Shown here piece after piece: positions 45,144 through 55,450 of a DNA stretch of 56,302 bases (its first letter is position 1; each line of letters starts with the position of its first letter). The notes under the pieces were generated by a model that saw only the letters and a program-made list of their open reading frames with translations, made no database searches and was not told the origin of the DNA. This DNA is from Puniceicoccaceae bacterium (GTDB taxonomy: Bacteria > Verrucomicrobiota > Verrucomicrobiia > Opitutales > Coraliomargaritaceae), in the NCBI GenBank assembly GCA_002729725.1, contig PBYS01000009.1, forward strand, positions 1 to 56,302, written 5' to 3'. The translations under genes and the position numbers were made by a program.

Positions 45144-46584
45144 GCCGCTCCAAGCGATCTACGAACTCCTGCATGATCATCATGTAAAGTTCGTCGCCCA
45201 AGTAGGCATCTTCCACGCTGTGATCAATGCTCGGGTTGTCGTTCACCTCGATCACATAGATCTGGTTGCCCTTTTGCTTGAGATCGACTCCATACAGGCC
45301 GTTGCCAATGATCGCGCTAGCCTTGAGTGCCGCGTCCAACACCGGCTTCGGTGCTTCAAAGGTAGGGATGGTATCAAAGCCGCCGGACTTGCCGGACTTT
45401 CGGCTCGATGCATGGTTATAAATTTGCCAATGGTCGCGTGCCATAAAATATTTACAGGCATAGATGGCCCGGCCATTGAGCACACCGATGCGCCAATCAA
45501 AATCGGTGTAGATGTATTCCTGCACCAAAGCTAATGCCGACTCTTTAAGCATCAATCCCAACTTCTCTTTGAGCTCGTCGCGGTTGCCGACTTTATACAC
45601 GCCGATCGAAAATGAACTCTCTGGCATTTTGAGCACCACGGGATAATCAAAATGGGCCTCAATGCGATCGAGCTCCAGCGCCTCGGCATTGGCCACCACT
45701 AAAGTGCGGGGCGCACTGACCTTATTATAACTGAACGCATCCTGTAAAAAGATCTTGTTGCAGCAGCGCATGATTGAAGTCGCATCATCGATCACCACCA
45801 AGCCTTCCATTTCCCCCTTGCGCGAAAGTCGGTAGGTGGGGTGGTCGATACTGGTCGTCTCTCGGATAAAGAGCGCATCGTATTGCGAGAGATGCTTCAG
45901 CTCATCTGAACGCACCAACTCTGCGGCGATGCCGACCTTGGCAGCTGCTTTGACAAAGCGCTTAATCGCTTCAGCATCACTCGGCGCATTGGCCTCATCC
46001 GGATTGTGCAAAATAGCCATGTCCCAGCGATGCTTATTCTTATGGCTAGGATTGCGCCACACTTGCTCGGTAAAGATCCGCAGCCGCTCATAGAAGGTCT
46101 CGCGCTCCGCAGTATTGAGCACGGATAAATTATCACGCTCGACCGAAAGTTCCAAGCCATGCGCACCACGGCTCAGGCTAGCCCGCAAGAGCGGCGCCGC
46201 ATAGCGCTCAAAGACCGCACGCGCCACTTTTTTCCACTCCTCACGCTCCGTCCAACCAAAATAGATATTGAGCACGACCGGCACCTCCATGTCCGCACTC
46301 AACTTTGGGAGCAAGGGCTGCAAACGATGCTCTTCACCGCCATCTTGATAACGAAGATCATTGATGGTATTGACACTGGGCAACACCCTGTGTTTGCGCG
46401 ACTCCGCCAGCAGCGAGCAATAATAGCCCCGGCTTAAATAGTGCTCGGTATCGCACAAATTGATAATGCGCGTGCGCGGCTCTCCCAGCTTCGGATAATC
46501 TGAGAGATACTGCTCAAACGTGATCACATTGAGATCTAACGGAGGCGTCTCCGTTTGATCAGTCACAACTAAGGTCTTATACAT
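45130..46584 (-). CDS. RimK-like ATP-grasp ligase with RLAN N-terminal domain
   Basis: A 484-residue protein. The N-terminal part (about 1-250) includes the RLAN-type region found before some ATP-grasp domains (YLSRGYYCSLLAESRKHRVLPS, VPVVLNIYFGWTEREEWKK). The C-terminal ATP-grasp domain (about 270-480) has FDYPVVLKMPESSFSIGVYK for nucleotide binding, LVQEYIYTDFDWRIGVLNG, YACKYFMARDHWQIYNH, and the Mg-binding GVDLKQKGNQIYVIEVNDNP. RimK-type enzymes form amide bonds, for example adding glutamate to protein or peptide ends. The downstream gene overlaps by 14 bases and encodes a GNAT/C39-like peptidase fusion. The natural substrate is unknown. Confidence 0.88.
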   Translation of the reverse strand: MYKTLVVTDQTETPPLDLNVITFEQYLSDYPKLGEPRTRIINLCDTEHYLSRGYYCSLLAESRKHRVLPSVNTINDLRYQDGGEEHRLQPLLPKLSADMEVPVVLNIYFGWTEREEWKKVARAVFERYAAPLLRASLSRGAHGLELSVERDNLSVLNTAERETFYERLRIFTEQVWRNPSHKNKHRWDMAILHNPDEANAPSDAEAIKRFVKAAAKVGIAAELVRSDELKHLSQYDALFIRETTSIDHPTYRLSRKGEMEGLVVIDDATSIMRCCNKIFLQDAFSYNKVSAPRTLVVANAEALELDRIEAHFDYPVVLKMPESSFSIGVYKVGNRDELKEKLGLMLKESALALVQEYIYTDFDWRIGVLNGRAIYACKYFMARDHWQIYNHASSRKSGKSGGFDTIPTFEAPKPVLDAALKASAIIGNGLYGVDLKQKGNQIYVIEVNDNPSIDHSVEDAYLGDELYMMIMQEFVDRLERRGRE

Positions 46585-46764
46585 TGAATGATACCGCAGA
46601 CGATCAAATCGGATCCATCATTTTGGTCCGTTTGCTATGAGCCTTTTTTAGAAAAAGTCACTCTTAATCGACGGCAAATATCTACACTGCTAGCGACGCG
46701 ATGCCAATCGCGTCTCCCCAGCCCGCAGCAGACGTCGCTCGCGCGACATCGCTACCCCCAGAAG

Positions 46765-47982
46765 TCACGCCATCACCGCCCCAGCCGCGGCACTCTGCCC
46801 CGCCACGTTCCCGGTTACGAAGCAACCTTGTATCAAGAATCCGCCAGTGGGCGCTTCCCAATCAATCATTTCTCCCGCGCAATAGACGCCGGGCAATTGC
46901 TTGAGCATCAGTTGCGCATCCAATTCCGACCAAGCCACCCCCCCGGCCGTGGAAATGGCCTCGGCGATTGGACGCGCTTGCGTCAATGGAATCCGACAAC
47001 ACTTGGCCGCTTGAGCCAAAGAAGCTGCATCGTGAAACTCACCGTAATACTGACGGAGAATCGCACAGGCGGTCTCATTTAATTTCCAACGCAGGCCGGC
47101 CTCTTTGTAAAAATTGCGACGCGCGGACTCCATTTTTGCAATGAGCCGCGCTTCAGTAAATGTCGGCTTAAAATCGATTTCGATGACGGGCGAAGCCATC
47201 CGCCGCAACTCTCTGCCTAAAGTATACAGAGGAGTGCCCTCAAAACCGTAACGCGTGGCCACCAACTCACCGGTCAGCGTGCGCCCATTCGCACTCAGCT
47301 TCAGATTCTGCAGCGGCTTGCCTTCTATCTGTGCACGCGTCTCAGGACTCCAGTCACACTCCCAACCGCAATTTGCGGCTGCGAAGGGCAGCACTTCCAC
47401 ACCTTGGGCCTCCAATATGGAGACCCAACTGCCAGTAGATCCGGTCTGCGGCCATGAGGCACCGCCCATGGCGAGGACGACCGCATCGAATCTTGCCTGC
47501 ACGGGCTGATCCCCCTGCAGACAGTCGATTTGAATTCGACCGTCGGGCTGTTTCGCTAGCCCCGTCCATTGATGCTTCATACGAAACACCACGCCCAATT
47601 CGCGCAAGCGCAGGACCCAGCGGCGCAATAGAGGCGCCGCCTTCTTGGAAAAAGGAAAAACCTTACCACTCGATGCCGCAAAGGTGTCCACCCCGAGTTC
47701 CGCGGCCCAATCACTCAAATGATAATTGTCAAAATCCTTCAGGTATTCCCGCCAACGCTCGACTGGAAAATCACGCCCGGAATACTGGGCCAAAAATGTC
47801 TCAAAATCGGCACTATTGGTCAGATTCAGACCACTGCGCCCAGCCACTAAGAATTTACGCCCCACTGAAGGCTTGGCGTCAAAGACTGTGACCGCTGCTC
47901 CACGACACGCAGCCACTTCTGCTGCCCGCAAGCCTGCAGGTCCGCCGCCTATAATTGCAATTTCACGCCTCGAGTTGTCCAT
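46765..47982 (-). CDS. Flavoprotein of the HI0933/YhiN-related PP_4765 group
   Basis: A 405-residue FAD-dependent protein from the ATG at 47980-47982. The dinucleotide-binding motif is [20 protein letters not shown] (about 7-26), followed by [18 protein letters not shown], typical of the HI0933-like family. The C-terminus [20 protein letters not shown] plus [11 protein letters not shown] is the second FAD-contacting segment. I recognise the form found in the PP_4765 subgroup. Members have been linked to NAD(P)H-dependent reductions, but the substrate is uncertain. It appears monocistronic. The 180-base gap before the RimK-like gene holds no visible gene. Confidence 0.85.
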   Translation of the reverse strand: MDNSRREIAIIGGGPAGLRAAEVAACRGAAVTVFDAKPSVGRKFLVAGRSGLNLTNSADFETFLAQYSGRDFPVERWREYLKDFDNYHLSDWAAELGVDTFAASSGKVFPFSKKAAPLLRRWVLRLRELGVVFRMKHQWTGLAKQPDGRIQIDCLQGDQPVQARFDAVVLAMGGASWPQTGSTGSWVSILEAQGVEVLPFAAANCGWECDWSPETRAQIEGKPLQNLKLSANGRTLTGELVATRYGFEGTPLYTLGRELRRMASPVIEIDFKPTFTEARLIAKMESARRNFYKEAGLRWKLNETACAILRQYYGEFHDAASLAQAAKCCRIPLTQARPIAEAISTAGGVAWSELDAQLMLKQLPGVYCAGEMIDWEAPTGGFLIQGCFVTGNVAGQSAAAGAVMA

Positions 47983-48042
47983 ACGGCTCAAAGCAAGGTA
48001 GATCGCACGGACTCGCAATGTAATTCCGCAGGTCCTTTCGAG

Positions 48043-48606
48043 TCATTCTTCCGCTCGCACAGGAGGCGCAACAGGCCGAATGTTACCTTTAAAAATACGA
48101 CGATAAATCTTATTCTTCGGCTGCTTTAACTGTAAGATATCGAAGTTTTTATCTTTAACATAATACGGTCCATAACGATACGCCGCCGCTAATAAGGGGT
48201 ACGTAAAGTTATCATGCTTTTGTAAAAAGTCCCGACAGAATGCGAGATAATCGATGCCCACACGCACATTGGTGCGCCAATCCCAAGCATGACGGTAGGA
48301 TTCATCACTCACCTCGCGCCATGCCGGCTTAGTCAATTGCATGATCCCGCGAGCCACGGAACTGCGCGCATGTGCATTTAAACTGCTTTCTGCCCAAGCA
48401 ATCGCATACACAAACTCAGGGTCTAAACCTTGCTGTGGGGCGATCTCCTCCACGTAGCTCCACATGAGCTCCGGAGAAACCTTCTCCGGCCGATTGACGA
48501 TCTTGCGAGTGAGCGAAAAGGCCAGAATCCCCACCACGATCCCCAACACCACTGCGAGTCGAATTAACAAACGCTCATTTCGTCGGTAACTGTGATCGAT
48601 TGGCAT
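48043..48606 (-). CDS. Membrane-anchored lytic transglycosylase (SLT domain)
   Basis: A 187-residue protein with an N-terminal signal anchor ([20 protein letters not shown], about 13-32) and a soluble-lytic-transglycosylase domain. The catalytic Glu lies in [14 protein letters not shown] (about 67-80), followed by [18 protein letters not shown] and the helical [21 protein letters not shown] and [10 protein letters not shown]. Such enzymes cleave the glycan strands of peptidoglycan and form 1,6-anhydro ends, acting in the periplasm. It lies 60 bases upstream of the flavoprotein gene on the same strand. The length suits a minimal membrane-bound form. Confidence 0.87.
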   Translation of the reverse strand: MPIDHSYRRNERLLIRLAVVLGIVVGILAFSLTRKIVNRPEKVSPELMWSYVEEIAPQQGLDPEFVYAIAWAESSLNAHARSSVARGIMQLTKPAWREVSDESYRHAWDWRTNVRVGIDYLAFCRDFLQKHDNFTYPLLAAAYRYGPYYVKDKNFDILQLKQPKNKIYRRIFKGNIRPVAPPVRAEE

Positions 48607-48676
48607 GAGCAGAATTAAACATCAGATCCAAGCAATGGCAATACCTAGCGCTAAAGCACTGAAATATTCCCCGCCC

Positions 48677-48691
48677 CGGTTCTGAGAACCG
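48677..48691 (-). terminator. Small hairpin after the pseudouridine synthase gene
   Basis: CGGTTC-TGA-GAACCG, 40 bases past the stop of the RluA-type gene and before the lytic transglycosylase gene. There is no U-tract, so it is only a possible terminator. Confidence 0.3.
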
Positions 48692-48730
48692 AGGATACTG
48701 GATAAGGCCAGCGCGAGGGCCCGTGTAGGC

Positions 48731-49570
48731 TTAGGGTGCTTTAAATCGACGTGACGACAGGAGTGGGTTGCGAGTTTCTTTGGGGCGAGACATGTTTAAG
48801 CCAGGGCGATACGACATCACGTCTTTAAATTCTTCTGGTAATTCAGACTTCGCCCTGAGTTCACGTAATTTCCCCTTGAAACAATAACGCACGATGGTCT
48901 CCGAGGAATGCAACATCATGCGTTTGGTTTGAACTTTAATCGCAATCTCCTTATTAAAGCTGAAATTTCCGTAGGTACGATCACCTACAATCGGTAAACC
49001 ACGCTTTTTACACTGAACACGTAATTGGTGTGTCCGCCCCGTCAGTGGCATCAATTTGACAAGAGATACTGGAAAGCCTCCAGTGGGTGATTTAATGGTT
49101 TGATAGCGTGTCTTAGCTGGAATGATCTGCGGACGGCTGTGAGCACCGCTACTATTTTGCGACACTTTTTTAAGTTGATCGGACCAAGCCCCGGAGGGCA
49201 CCTGCGGACGCCCGCGCACTAGAGCATAGTAGATTTTAGTCACTCTGTGAGTTGAAAATTCTTTTTTAATCACAGCAGTGATTTCTGCATTCAAACCCAA
49301 CAAAATCACGCCCGAGGTGGGCGAATCGAGCCGATTGATCAACCAAACGCGACGCACCTCCCCTGAATTGTCCGTCCAAGTGTAGCACTCTTCTTCTAAA
49401 TCATAATCCGCAACTAGTAGCGAACGCTCGTTATCTTCCGGCTGATTGGGGTGAGACATCATCCCATGAGGCTTTTCTAATGCAATCAGCCCATCTTCAT
49501 TGTGCGCAAGCAGGCTCACTCCGTCATTAAGGGGAAGTTGGTCTAGCAATGTGTTCATTAAGTCTGGCAT
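48731..49570 (-). CDS. RluA-family pseudouridine synthase
   Basis: A 279-residue enzyme from the ATG at 49568-49570; an upstream GTG at 49592-49594 and an ATG at 49556-49558 are alternatives. It has the RluA-family core: GLIALEKPHGMMSHPNQ, the catalytic Asp in WLINRLDSPTSGVILLGLN, and IYYALVRGR and LMPLTGRTHQLRVQCKKRGL plus PIVGDRTYG. These enzymes isomerise uridine to pseudouridine in rRNA or tRNA. No N-terminal S4 domain is seen. The C-terminal tail (SRPKETRNPLLSSRRFKAP) is basic. The modified RNA site cannot be predicted. Confidence 0.87.
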   Translation of the reverse strand: MPDLMNTLLDQLPLNDGVSLLAHNEDGLIALEKPHGMMSHPNQPEDNERSLLVADYDLEEECYTWTDNSGEVRRVWLINRLDSPTSGVILLGLNAEITAVIKKEFSTHRVTKIYYALVRGRPQVPSGAWSDQLKKVSQNSSGAHSRPQIIPAKTRYQTIKSPTGGFPVSLVKLMPLTGRTHQLRVQCKKRGLPIVGDRTYGNFSFNKEIAIKVQTKRMMLHSSETIVRYCFKGKLRELRAKSELPEEFKDVMSYRPGLNMSRPKETRNPLLSSRRFKAP

Positions 49571-49645
49571 TTCTATTTTAGTATACAATCTCACTGTTTA
49601 GAGGAAAAGCTCAACACATAATCGCATACGTAAATAAAATGTAAA

Positions 49646-50770
49646 TTACCGATAATGAAAAGTTACATGCAGTGTTCGCTCTTGCCCAAACACTTTGACC
49701 ATTTCTTGCGTCCAGGGACGAAAAGGTGAACGCTTGGTGATTGCGGTCTCACAAATGAAAGTGGCGATCTCGCTAGCGGTGGTTCGCACGGCTTTCACAT
49801 CCGTCACACGGCCATCTGCATGCAGCGTAAAGCGCACCTGCACGCTGGTAGCCGTATCGATCGGCTGGAAGAACTCGATTTCCTGATACCAGCCCGTTTG
49901 AATCGCGGCATAAAATTGCTGCTCATACTCCCCGAATTCACTAAAGGTCGCATCTTGCGCAATCACACCGCGCCTGCGAGCGGAGCCTTGCGAACGCATC
50001 AGTGGCCCCGTGATCAATTCAGGTGCCAAACGCGGGCGTGCGCGGGGTTTCGGCTGCGCTTCGACGGCCCCCCCCGCTCCATCCCCCGGGGTTTGTTGCG
50101 ACTGTTCGAGACTTGGCTGAGGGCGATACACATCGATCGGAGCCTCTGGATCGGGGTTTTCAAATACTTCCTGCGCTTCCCCTGCGAAGTCGCTACGACT
50201 GCCGGGCCCTTCCTCGGTCACAGGATCTTGTTGTATGAACGCCGGCGCCGGCATGGGCTGTGTGGGCTTGGGGGGGGCCAACTCCTGAGGCTGTCCTAAT
50301 TTCCCTCCTTGATCGCCCTCGCCTTCACCCGCGCGTGCATGGGGCGCATATACTCCGGGCTCAATAGGCGGCGAGGGCTCTAAAGTGCCTTGCACTATTT
50401 TTTGAGAATCTTCCTCTCCCTCGACATGGGGCTTGTTGAGTGCATCCGACAAGGGGCTGTCATCGGCTGCCTGTTGACTGCGATAAGAATATTGATCCGT
50501 GCGATCGGGCTCATTTTCCGGCGCCTCGGGGTTTGCTTCGACGTAGTGCGGCTCGACTGGCTCGACCAAGCTGATTTCATAGACCTCGTCAGCCGCGGCC
50601 TCTTCGCCACTGCCGGACTGCAGCGGCATCAACTCCTCTGGCACGACAAGCACCACTCCTAGGTGAACGAGGAGTGTCGCCAAGACCGCAACCCAAGTCA
50701 CCCATCGAGGCTCGCGAACATCGAGGCTGAATGGATTCGCACTACTAGGCTCTATGGCAGGATCGGGCAC
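49646..50770 (-). CDS. TonB-like energy-transducing protein
   Basis: A 374-residue protein with an N-terminal membrane anchor (WVTWVAVLATLLVHLGVVLVV, about 23-43). A long Pro/Glu/Gln-rich periplasmic linker follows (about 70-265, for example EPVEPHYVEANPEAPENEP and PPKPTQPMPAPAF). The C-terminal domain (about 285-374) has the TonB-like pattern QVRFTLHADGRVTDVKAVRT and AITKRSPFRPWTQEM. TonB proteins carry proton-motive energy from ExbBD to outer-membrane receptors; none of those partners is in the window. It lies 25 bases downstream of maf on the same strand, so the two are probably cotranscribed. It could also be a TolA/TonB-like protein with another role. Confidence 0.84.
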   Translation of the reverse strand: MPDPAIEPSSANPFSLDVREPRWVTWVAVLATLLVHLGVVLVVPEELMPLQSGSGEEAAADEVYEISLVEPVEPHYVEANPEAPENEPDRTDQYSYRSQQAADDSPLSDALNKPHVEGEEDSQKIVQGTLEPSPPIEPGVYAPHARAGEGEGDQGGKLGQPQELAPPKPTQPMPAPAFIQQDPVTEEGPGSRSDFAGEAQEVFENPDPEAPIDVYRPQPSLEQSQQTPGDGAGGAVEAQPKPRARPRLAPELITGPLMRSQGSARRRGVIAQDATFSEFGEYEQQFYAAIQTGWYQEIEFFQPIDTATSVQVRFTLHADGRVTDVKAVRTTASEIATFICETAITKRSPFRPWTQEMVKVFGQERTLHVTFHYR

Positions 50771-50795
50771 AATTTGTCTTCACGATAAAATGCTC

Positions 50796-51386
50796 TTAGT
50801 TCCAAAAATCAAAACCTAGTTCCCGTAAAGTTTGTTCAAGGGCCTGAATTGGCAGGCCCATGACATTTTCCACCGAACCTTCCACATGCTCTATAATCAA
50901 CTCACGACCTTCTTGTATGCCATAGGCACCCGCCTTGTCCAATGGGTTGACTCGTGCAAAATACTGATCGATCCGCGCGTCGTCCAACTGCTGAAAGCGC
51001 ACATCGCTGCGCTCCACAAAAGTATGCGCCAGCCCACCTGCCTGCCAGTAGAGTGACACCGCGGTATAAACGGTGTGCGTGCGACCCGACAGCATCTGCA
51101 GCATTCGCCGCGCATCCGCCAGATCGACCGGCTTGCTGAGCACATGCGCATCCCAAGCCACCGTGGTGTCGGAGCCGAGCACCAAAGCCTCAGGCTCCAG
51201 CTCCGAGAGCGTGGACGCCTTGAGTTTAGCATTTTCCAGCACCATCACTTCAGGCCCTTGGCTACCGGAATCATCTTCCTCCACATGAGTGGGCCGGATT
51301 TCGAAGCGTAGCCCCATGCGCTGCATCAGCTCTGCACGCCGCGGCGAAGCGGAGGCTAAATAAAAGTGTGTAGGAAGCTCAGCCAT
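50796..51386 (-). CDS. maf: Maf-like nucleoside-triphosphate pyrophosphatase
   Basis: A 196-residue Maf/YceF-type protein. The N-terminal [20 protein letters not shown] is the family signature (SxSPRR), followed by the conserved Glu-rich HVEEDD, the [12 protein letters not shown] segment with the catalytic Asp, [25 protein letters not shown], and [11 protein letters not shown] near the C-terminus. These enzymes hydrolyse non-canonical or modified nucleotides such as dTTP/UTP derivatives to monophosphates and in some bacteria affect septum formation. It is followed by the TonB-like gene on the same strand. A possible small secreted-protein gene ends seven bases before it. Confidence 0.9.
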   Translation of the reverse strand: MAELPTHFYLASASPRRAELMQRMGLRFEIRPTHVEEDDSGSQGPEVMVLENAKLKASTLSELEPEALVLGSDTTVAWDAHVLSKPVDLADARRMLQMLSGRTHTVYTAVSLYWQAGGLAHTFVERSDVRFQQLDDARIDQYFARVNPLDKAGAYGIQEGRELIIEHVEGSVENVMGLPIQALEQTLRELGFDFWN

Positions 51387-51392
51387 AATTTC

Positions 51393-51548
51393 TTAGTCTA
51401 AAACATGTTCAACAGAGCCAATGGAGACACTCAAATGAATTGGCTCCGACGCAAGCATGCTGCCGCCCACCTGCCCCATCAATGGAACAGAAAATAAACT
51501 CAGGCAAAGAGTGAATAGAATGGCGAAAGTCTTGTCTTCTCTGTACAT
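51393..51548 (-). CDS. Possible 51-residue exported protein upstream of maf
   Basis: A short frame from the ATG at 51546-51548 to the TAA at 51393-51395. The N-terminus MYREDKTFAILFTLCLSLF continues as a credible signal peptide (SVPLMGQVGG), then a 25-residue tail containing SEPIHLSVSIGSVEHVLD. The stop is seven bases before the maf ATG, which would allow translational coupling in an operon with maf and the tonB-like gene. There is no clear ribosome-binding site and no family match that I recognise. The signal-peptide-like composition is the main support; it could be chance. Confidence 0.4.
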   Translation of the reverse strand: MYREDKTFAILFTLCLSLFSVPLMGQVGGSMLASEPIHLSVSIGSVEHVLD

Positions 51549-51657
51549 TGGAAAATAGTCGTAAATCTTGCAGCTTAAGCAAGTCCGCCTGACTATTCGG
51601 GCAAGTCATTTATTTGCAAGTCGCAGTTCAAACAATCGTTTCAAATACATTTTACCT

Positions 51658-53301
<1,644 letters not shown>

Positions 53302-53445
53302 GCGCAGTTCAAAGCACCCCGAGGCCCAATCGAACCCACCAATGGGTCCGCGCATCTACGTAGTGTGTTCGCTCGTGAGCGCCGCGGTATCCACGTTAAC
53401 GCCCCTTCAATCAACACGACGATTCTCAGAAACAGAACGAACGTG

Positions 53446-53547
53446 GGAACGTCCAACATCGAACGTCCAACATCCAATGTTGAATGATTAAGCTCGGGCA
53501 CGAATCATTCGATGTTCAATGTTGGACGTTCGACGTTGGACGTTCCC
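53446..53547. repeat. Long imperfect inverted repeat, GAACGTCCAACAT-type
   Basis: Left arm 53446-53489 and right arm 53503-53547 are imperfect reverse complements, with a 13-base centre. Each arm is itself built of short repeated words (GAACGTCCAACAT and relatives). Such modular elements look like dispersed intergenic repeats. The RNA or single strand could fold into a 40-bp hairpin. Function is unknown. Confidence 0.78.
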
Positions 53548-53601
53548 AGCGTTTCCATGTGTCACAAAACATACTCAGCGCTATTCGGTCGCTTCGAACC
53601 T

Positions 53602-53719
53602 TCAATCCCATAGCTTGGGGCCAATCCGTATCCTCAATCCTCTGGATTGGGGCCAATCCGTATCCTCAATCCTCCGGATTGGGGCCAATCCGTATCCTCA
53701 ATCCCATAGCTTGGGGCCA
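53602..53719. repeat. 32-bp tandem repeats (about 3.5 copies)
   Basis: Three full 32-base units start at 53617, 53649 and 53681, each beginning GGGGCCAATCCGTATCCTCA. They are preceded by a partial unit (53602-53616) and followed by GGGGCCATCG. Units 1 and 2 end in CAATCCTCTGGATT or CAATCCTCCGGATT, which can form small CAATCC-N3-GGATTG hairpins. There are no spacers between units, so it is not a CRISPR array. It lies just 3' of the integron integrase gene. Confidence 0.85.
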
Positions 53720-53758
53720 TCGAGCAAGATGCCGCACGGCCGCATAGCCCGCACACGA

Positions 53759-55174
53759 CTACGAAGAGCCTTCCAAAATATCCAAGGGACTCACCGTCAG
53801 ATCCTGCTGATCTTCCATCACGTGCAGATAAATCATCGTCGTCTCCACGCAAGCATGGCCCAGGAAATCCTGCAAAGTCCGAATATTTGTCCCATTCTCC
53901 AGCAAATGCGTGGCATAACTATGCCGTAACACATGCGAATTTGATCGTTTCGGGATTTCTGCTTTCACTGCCGAGAGCGAGAGATGCTTTTGATAAGCAC
54001 GCGGCAAAATGTGATGTCGCCGCTTAGCGGCATCGCGTTCTCCACGAGGATCACGCGAGAGGCCTTGCATCGGAAAGAGCCAAAACCACTCCCAGCGCTT
54101 ACACGCCTGCGACATCTTTCGATCCAAGGCCCCAGGCATAAATACCCCTGGAACATTTGCCTGACGATCCGCCTCAAAGGTCTTACGCACAACTTTCAGA
54201 TGAGCGATCAAAGGTTCCTGCAAAGAGCGTGCCAGCGGCACACAGCGATCTTTATCCCCCTTAGACGCTCGGATGTAGAGCTTGCCGCGCTCCAGGTCCA
54301 CATCCTTGACTCGCAGGCGACACAGCTCCGAGATGCGCAAACCACAGCCATATTGCAGTCGTGCCATCAAACCCCACGTCCCCTTCACATTATCCAGTAA
54401 ACGCTTAATTTCACCGCGAGAATACACCACCGGATAGTATTTGCGTGGATTTGCTTTCACATAATCGCTAAAATCTCCCAGTTCCATCTTACGCACCTCG
54501 CGCAGGAAAAAGACACCCGCGTTTAAGGCCTGCCGCTGCGTCCCCGCCGCCACGCCTTCCTCCACCGCGAGAAAGCTCAAAAAACGCTTCAAGTCTTCCT
54601 CCGCGAAAGCCTCCAACCCATCCTTACTTCCAAGGAAACGCTCCATCCTCCGAATCCAGCCCAGATAGGCCTCTTCCGTGCGGTAGGCCATCTGCCGCAC
54701 CCGCATCAAACGCACCGTCTCCTCAAACCACGGATCCATCGGCCCCTTCGCCTGCATCTCCGCCACCGTGTAGGCATAGTGCTGCCGCCCGTCCTCGTAG
54801 CCTTCCTCAACCATCGGTGCTTCGTCATCTTCCTGCATCCCGCTCCGGGGGCTGTCGTCGGTCGCCCCGGCCAACACCTTACCCTCTGCGGAGCTCTCAA
54901 TCTTTTTCGCCGCCTTGTGCCGCCGCGACGGCGCCTTCCGGAAAAACCAGTTCAGCCCTTGGCGCCACTGCTCGACTTGCCAGTCCTGCGGTCGGCGCGT
55001 CTCAATCAAATGTTTTAGGAACATCCGCGCCGAGTCCTTCGACGCAGCCATATGTTCCCGTTTCAAATGACCGAGGAACCAGTTGATGATGACACGATGA
55101 CGGTCACGCACCTTGTCCGGCAAATCCGCTGCCTTCAGGGCGTCCGACCAATTAGGGAAGGAAACAATAATCAT
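53759..55174 (-). CDS. intI: Integron integrase (IntI-type tyrosine recombinase) with extra N-terminal domain
   Basis: A 471-residue tyrosine recombinase. The catalytic residues are visible: Arg280 (YGCGLRISEL), Lys305 region (RASKGDKDR), His414 and Arg417 (SHVLRHSYAT), His440 (DFLGHA) and Tyr449 (TTMIYLHV). The insertion WEWFWLFPMQGLSRDP followed by RRHHILPRAYQ (about 361-396) is the patch unique to integron integrases, needed to bind folded attC sites. IntI1 has 337 residues. Here about 135 more lie at the N-terminus, including a second SAM-like helical domain (5-80) and an acidic linker (90-135), before the normal core-binding domain (145-230). The gene points away from the small ORFs at 55451-56302, which is the usual integron arrangement. 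Confidence 0.92.
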   Translation of the reverse strand: MIIVSFPNWSDALKAADLPDKVRDRHRVIINWFLGHLKREHMAASKDSARMFLKHLIETRRPQDWQVEQWRQGLNWFFRKAPSRRHKAAKKIESSAEGKVLAGATDDSPRSGMQEDDEAPMVEEGYEDGRQHYAYTVAEMQAKGPMDPWFEETVRLMRVRQMAYRTEEAYLGWIRRMERFLGSKDGLEAFAEEDLKRFLSFLAVEEGVAAGTQRQALNAGVFFLREVRKMELGDFSDYVKANPRKYYPVVYSRGEIKRLLDNVKGTWGLMARLQYGCGLRISELCRLRVKDVDLERGKLYIRASKGDKDRCVPLARSLQEPLIAHLKVVRKTFEADRQANVPGVFMPGALDRKMSQACKRWEWFWLFPMQGLSRDPRGERDAAKRRHHILPRAYQKHLSLSAVKAEIPKRSNSHVLRHSYATHLLENGTNIRTLQDFLGHACVETTMIYLHVMEDQQDLTVSPLDILEGSS

Positions 55175-55273
55175 AACACCTCACAAGTGTGAACATTTGT
55201 TCACCTCTTTGCAAGTCTGAACTTAAAAAAAACCAAACCACCGCCGCAAAAGATACACTAACCCCGCCCGCGT

Positions 55274-55314
55274 GTTCGGAGACATTTTGGCTCACCCGAA
55301 CGAAAGTCGACTTT
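55274..55314. promoter_or_regulatory. Symmetric elements upstream of intI (attI/promoter region)
   Basis: GTTCGG (55274-55279) and CCGAAC (55296-55301) form an inverted repeat, followed by the perfect 12-bp palindrome AAAGTCGACTTT (55303-55314). They lie 100-140 bases upstream of the intI start, between it and the first cassette-like ORF, where attI, the integrase promoter and any LexA-type operator would be. The exact role is not known. Confidence 0.45.
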
Positions 55315-55402
55315 TGTACAACTGAGTCAATCATTACATATCCAACTTGAAAACAATGAATTAAGAAACTTAAACTAATAAACTTGAGCCCTACCTGAAA
55401 AC

Positions 55403-55443
55403 GTCTAACGTGCACCAAAAATACACTAATAAAACTGATAGAC
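55403..55443 (+). other. Candidate integron recombination site A (degenerate attC-like)
   Basis: GTCTAAC (55403-55409) fits the RYYYAAC end box, and GATAGAC (55437-55443) is one base from GTTAGAC, its expected partner. The 41-base distance is shorter than usual attC sites, and no good inner boxes are seen. It directly precedes the first cassette-like ORF. Confidence 0.35.
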
Positions 55444-55450
55444 GAAAGAA

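Larger units (their letters stand above)
53302..53758. other. Intergenic repeat region between nadE and the integron integrase gene
   Basis: About 450 bases without a credible gene. It holds a long inverted repeat (53446-53547) and 32-bp tandem repeats (53602-53719), listed separately. The rest is GC-rich spacer with a small CGCTC/GAGCG hairpin near 53368-53379. No transposase or tRNA is seen. Confidence 0.6.

Noticed and set aside
46588..47082. Open frame of 164 codons on the plus strand
   Set aside because: It mostly overlaps the well-supported flavoprotein gene on the other strand and has a low-complexity Arg/Pro/Ser-rich product typical of a shadow frame.
53602..53719. Direct repeats as a CRISPR array
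   Set aside because: Units follow one another without spacers, and no cas genes are present.
53602..53719. Tandem repeats as attC sites of cassettes
   Set aside because: They lie at the 3' side of intI, enclose no ORFs and lack the RYYYAAC/GTTRRRY boxes.
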